A stretch of DNA of 15,809 nucleotides from an uncultured Solirubrobacter sp. (GTDB taxonomy: Bacteria > Actinomycetota > Thermoleophilia > Solirubrobacterales > Solirubrobacteraceae). This document shows, in pieces, positions 13,999 to 15,809 of this stretch. Every line of letters begins with the position of its first letter. Within the stretch, counting starts at the first letter, position 1. The stretch is taken from the NCBI GenBank assembly GCA_937871635.1, contig CALMNS010000463.1, positions 1-15,809 on the forward strand, given 5' to 3'. The notes under the pieces were generated by a model, which was not told the DNA's origin, did no database searches, and saw only the letters and a program-made list of their open reading frames with translations. The translations under genes were made by a program, and so were the position numbers.

Positions 13999-14373
13999 CT
14001 AGCGCAGGCTCTCGAGCGCCCAGACGCCGTCGCGGCGCCCGAGGGTGAGCTCCTCGCCGGCTCCCGTGCGGAAGACGGCCTTGTCCTCGTCCGTGCCGGG
14101 CCGGTCGACGATCCGCACGAGCGTGAGCTCGGGCGCCGGGGTGCCCGGCCGCTCGGCGGCGTAGGCCTCGGCGGCCGCCTGCTCGAGGGTGGCCCGCTCC
14201 CAGCCGCGATCCTCGGCCCGCGCGGCCGCGAGGTCCTCGTTGACGCTCTCGAGCTCGCGCTCGAAGACGGCCGTGTTGCGCTCCATCCGGCGGCGCTGGG
14301 CGATCGCGCCGCCCACCGCGAGCGCGACGACGAGCACGACGACGACGATCAGGACGATCAGGACGGTCGACAC
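13999..14373 (-). CDS. Small membrane-anchored protein of unknown function
   Basis: A 124-aa protein with one N-terminal transmembrane segment (about 4-24) followed by a basic stop-transfer patch (QRRRMER). A probable coiled coil or long helix covers about 30-75 (FERELESVNEDLAAARAEDR). A compact beta-rich tail follows (TLVRIVDRPGTDEDKAVFRT through GVWALESLR). The composition and codon use are fully gene-like. The GTG start at 14371-14373 lies 10 nt after the sigH stop, so it is probably the last gene of an rlmB-sigH operon. No Shine-Dalgarno is evident. The topology suggests a membrane tether with the bulk in the cytoplasm. It resembles no family I can name. Confidence 0.75.
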   Translation of the reverse strand: MSTVLIVLIVVVVLVVALAVGGAIAQRRRMERNTAVFERELESVNEDLAAARAEDRGWERATLEQAAAEAYAAERPGTPAPELTLVRIVDRPGTDEDKAVFRTGAGEELTLGRRDGVWALESLR

Positions 14374-14383
14374 AGCCGGTCGA

Positions 14384-15031
14384 TTACAGCAGGACGGCGC
14401 GGGCGCGCAGGTGGGTGCCCACCTTGCGCTTGACCCGCTGGAGCGCGTTGTCGACCGTCTTGCAGTCGCACTCGAGCATGTCGCCCACCGCCGTGTAGGA
14501 GTGGCCGTCCAGGTAGAGGGACAGGACCCGCGACTCGAGGTCGGAGAGGGCGCTCGTCATGTGGGCGACGAGCGAGCGCAGCTCCTCGGAGGAGATGACC
14601 TGGTTGACCGGGTCGTGCGCCGGGGCGCCGGCCAGGACCTCGTCCAGGGTGGTCTCCCCGTCCCCCGCGCCGGCGGGCGAGGAGGAGAAGGACACATAGC
14701 CGTTGAGGGGGGTGTGCTTGTTGCGGGTGGCCGTCTTCACCGCGGTGATGATCTGGCGGGTGATGCAGAGCTCGGCGAAGTTCCGGAACGACGACTCGCG
14801 GTCCGAGCGGAAGTCGCGGATCGCCTTGTAGAGCCCGACGAGCCCCTCCTGGATGAGGTCGTCCGAGTCGCCGCCGATCAGGAAGTAGGACGACGCCTTG
14901 AGCCGGACGAAGGAGTAGTAGCGCCGGACGAGCTGGTCGTACGCATCCGGGCTCCCCTGTTTCGCGAGGGCCAGGAGATAGGAGTCGTCGAGCTGAAGCT
15001 GAGCTTGAGACTTGTGGGAGATGGGAGCCAC
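14384..15031 (-). CDS. sigH: RNA polymerase sigma factor, SigH-like (sporulation sigma-H type)
   Basis: A sigma-70-family factor, 215 aa, that directs RNA polymerase to an alternative promoter set. Region 2 is almost the Bacillus SigH sequence: DSDDLIQEGLVGLYKAIRDF (55-74), then FAELCITRQIITAVKTATRN (85-104), KHTPLN and a serine-rich linker. Region 4 has the helix-turn-helix at about 172-205 (YTAVGDMLECDCKTVDNALQ). Start choice: GTG at 15029-15031 has AAAGGA 7 nt upstream and gives a length near B. subtilis SigH (218 aa). A longer frame begins at GTG 15079 but lacks a usable site, because its GGAGGA abuts the codon. The gene follows rlmB on the same strand. In sporulating Firmicutes this factor starts stationary-phase and sporulation programmes; its role here is unknown and probably not sporulation. 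Confidence 0.92.
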   Translation of the reverse strand: MAPISHKSQAQLQLDDSYLLALAKQGSPDAYDQLVRRYYSFVRLKASSYFLIGGDSDDLIQEGLVGLYKAIRDFRSDRESSFRNFAELCITRQIITAVKTATRNKHTPLNGYVSFSSSPAGAGDGETTLDEVLAGAPAHDPVNQVISSEELRSLVAHMTSALSDLESRVLSLYLDGHSYTAVGDMLECDCKTVDNALQRVKRKVGTHLRARAVLL

Positions 15032-15163
15032 GGGGTGGTCCTTTCCAGGCGAATCCGCCTGCGAAGGGTCGTGGCGCACTCCTCCCCTGGCGCCGATATC
15101 TATGTCACTCTTGGGCGGTTCTCACCCTCAAGCTCAACCTGAGTCGACCGAAACCTTCCACAG
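15032..15163 (-). promoter_or_regulatory. rlmB-sigH intergenic/leader region with clustered TTGAG repeats
   Basis: The gap between the rlmB stop and the sigH start is AT-richer than its surroundings. On the minus strand it contains GGTTGAGCTTGAGGGTGAG (15121-15139), in which TTGAG, TTGAG and GTGAG repeat every 6-7 bases, followed by gacatagatatc (around 15092-15105), the only AT-rich box. The second TTGAGG and the AT-rich box have about the spacing of a -35/-10 pair (TTGAGG, then TGACAT or CATAGA), but the -10 match is poor. A promoter private to sigH is plausible. Confidence 0.35.
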
Positions 15164-15808
15164 TTATGTGTGCAAGTCAAGGCGCTGCTGCAAGATCGCG
15201 TACAGGAGCACCGCCGCGGTGGCGCTCACGTTGAGCGATTCGATGCGTCCGCGGAGCGGCAGCGAGAGGAGCGCGTCGCAGCTCGCAGCGACGCGGGGAC
15301 GCAGGCCCCGGCCCTCCGCCCCGAGCACCAGGACGACCCCGCCGGCGTAGTCGGGCGCCGTGTAGGGGACGGCCCCGCCGGCCGCTGCGCCGTAGGTCCA
15401 GCAGCCGGCTTCCTTGGCCTCGGCGAGGAAGTCGGCGAGGTTGCGCACCCGGGCGACGGGCAGGTGCTCGACCGCCCCCGCCGACGCCTTGCAGACCGCG
15501 GGAGTGACCTCCGCCGAGCGCCGCTCAGGGAGGATCACCCCCGAAGCGCCGGCGCACTCCGCCGAGCGGCAGATCGCGCCGAGGTTCTGCGGGTCGGTGA
15601 CCTCGTCGAGCGCGACGAGGAGCGGGTCCGGGCCGGCCAGGAGCTCGGCCGCCCCGGCGTAGGGGTAGGGATCGACCTCGGCGCAGATCCCCTGATGCTC
15701 GGGTGAGCCGCACAGCGCCTCGAGCTCCTCGCCCGAGCGCCGCCCCGCCCCGGCCGCCGCCTCGGGCTCGTCGCGCGCCGCTCGCTCCGTAGCCCACACG
15801 GCGTGTAC
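15164..15808 (-). CDS. rlmB: 23S rRNA (guanosine(2251)-2'-O)-methyltransferase RlmB / TrmH family, 5'-truncated by the window edge
   Basis: SpoU/TrmH-type SAM-dependent enzyme that 2'-O-methylates ribosomal RNA, by family G2251 of 23S rRNA. About 214 residues are visible; roughly 25 N-terminal residues lie beyond the window. The visible part begins VHAVWATERAA, the end of the first strand of the L30e-like substrate-binding domain, and the HQGI motif marks the linker. The knotted catalytic domain shows motif 1 DEVTDPQNLGAICRSAECAG (N and R conserved), motif 2 LVLGAEGRGLRPRV and motif 3 LSLPLRGRIESLNVSATAAV, with the SAM-binding knot and catalytic Arg/Asn/Ser in place. It ends in TAA 15164-15166, 132 bp before sigH on the same strand. 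RlmB is preferred over other TrmH enzymes because of the HQGI motif and the sigH neighbourhood. Confidence 0.9.
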   Translation of the reverse strand, partial: VHAVWATERAARDEPEAAAGAGRRSGEELEALCGSPEHQGICAEVDPYPYAGAAELLAGPDPLLVALDEVTDPQNLGAICRSAECAGASGVILPERRSAEVTPAVCKASAGAVEHLPVARVRNLADFLAEAKEAGCWTYGAAAGGAVPYTAPDYAGGVVLVLGAEGRGLRPRVAASCDALLSLPLRGRIESLNVSATAAVLLYAILQQRLDLHT

Positions 15809-15809
15809 G

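Noticed and set aside
15032..15079. Longer SigH start at GTG 15079
   Set aside because: The GGAGGA sequence touches this codon with no spacing, and the extra 16 residues are not SigH-like. GTG 15031 has correct spacing.
1..15809. CRISPR array, insertion sequence or complete prophage
   Set aside because: No regularly spaced repeats, transposase, integrase or terminal inverted repeats were found; only remnants that may reflect past mobility.

Overview
The window is about 15.8 kb of very GC-rich DNA with strongly G/C-ending codons. It most resembles a high-GC actinobacterium of the Thermoleophilia/Solirubrobacterales type. This lineage is inferred from three things: a SigH-like sigma factor next to rlmB, lipoprotein lipoboxes, and start regions with TAnnnT boxes but no Shine-Dalgarno. 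No marker gene settles it.

Region 1 (1-7481, minus strand) is a tightly packed peptide-uptake operon. In transcription order it has a CocE/NonD-type serine hydrolase, a lipoprotein substrate-binding protein of SBP family 5, two DppB/DppC-type permeases, a class C beta-lactamase-fold hydrolase, a DppD/OppD-type ATPase, and the beginning of an OppF/DppF-type ATPase. Most neighbours overlap by ATGA. The second ATPase looks damaged: a well-placed Shine-Dalgarno precedes ATC rather than ATG, and the reading frame leaves the family sequence exactly where Walker A should begin. The two embedded hydrolases suggest uptake and intracellular hydrolysis of peptides or amino-acyl esters/amides, possibly beta-lactam-like.

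Region 2 (7482-9309, minus strand) holds a secreted tripeptidyl-aminopeptidase-like hydrolase, followed by a perfect 14-bp GC-rich hairpin. It probably feeds extracellular peptides to the transporter.

Region 3 (about 9430-11050) is a gene graveyard. It contains a collapsed paralogue of the CocE-type hydrolase, with three internal deletions and frameshifts but its ATGA junction intact. Beside it are a probable ABC-ATPase TOBE tail, a frameshifted TetR C-terminus, a tRNA 3'-end-like fragment and a frameshifted helix-turn-helix fragment.

Region 4 (11065-15809) is housekeeping-like: a lipoprotein FKBP prolyl isomerase (+), a short-chain dehydrogenase (-), a LOG/TIGR00730 protein overlapping a GreA-type factor (+), a small membrane-anchored protein (-), SigH (-) and the 3' part of rlmB (-). 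The rlmB-sigH order recalls the Firmicutes rlmB-yacP-sigH cluster.

All functions are assigned by reading motifs by eye; no database search was possible.
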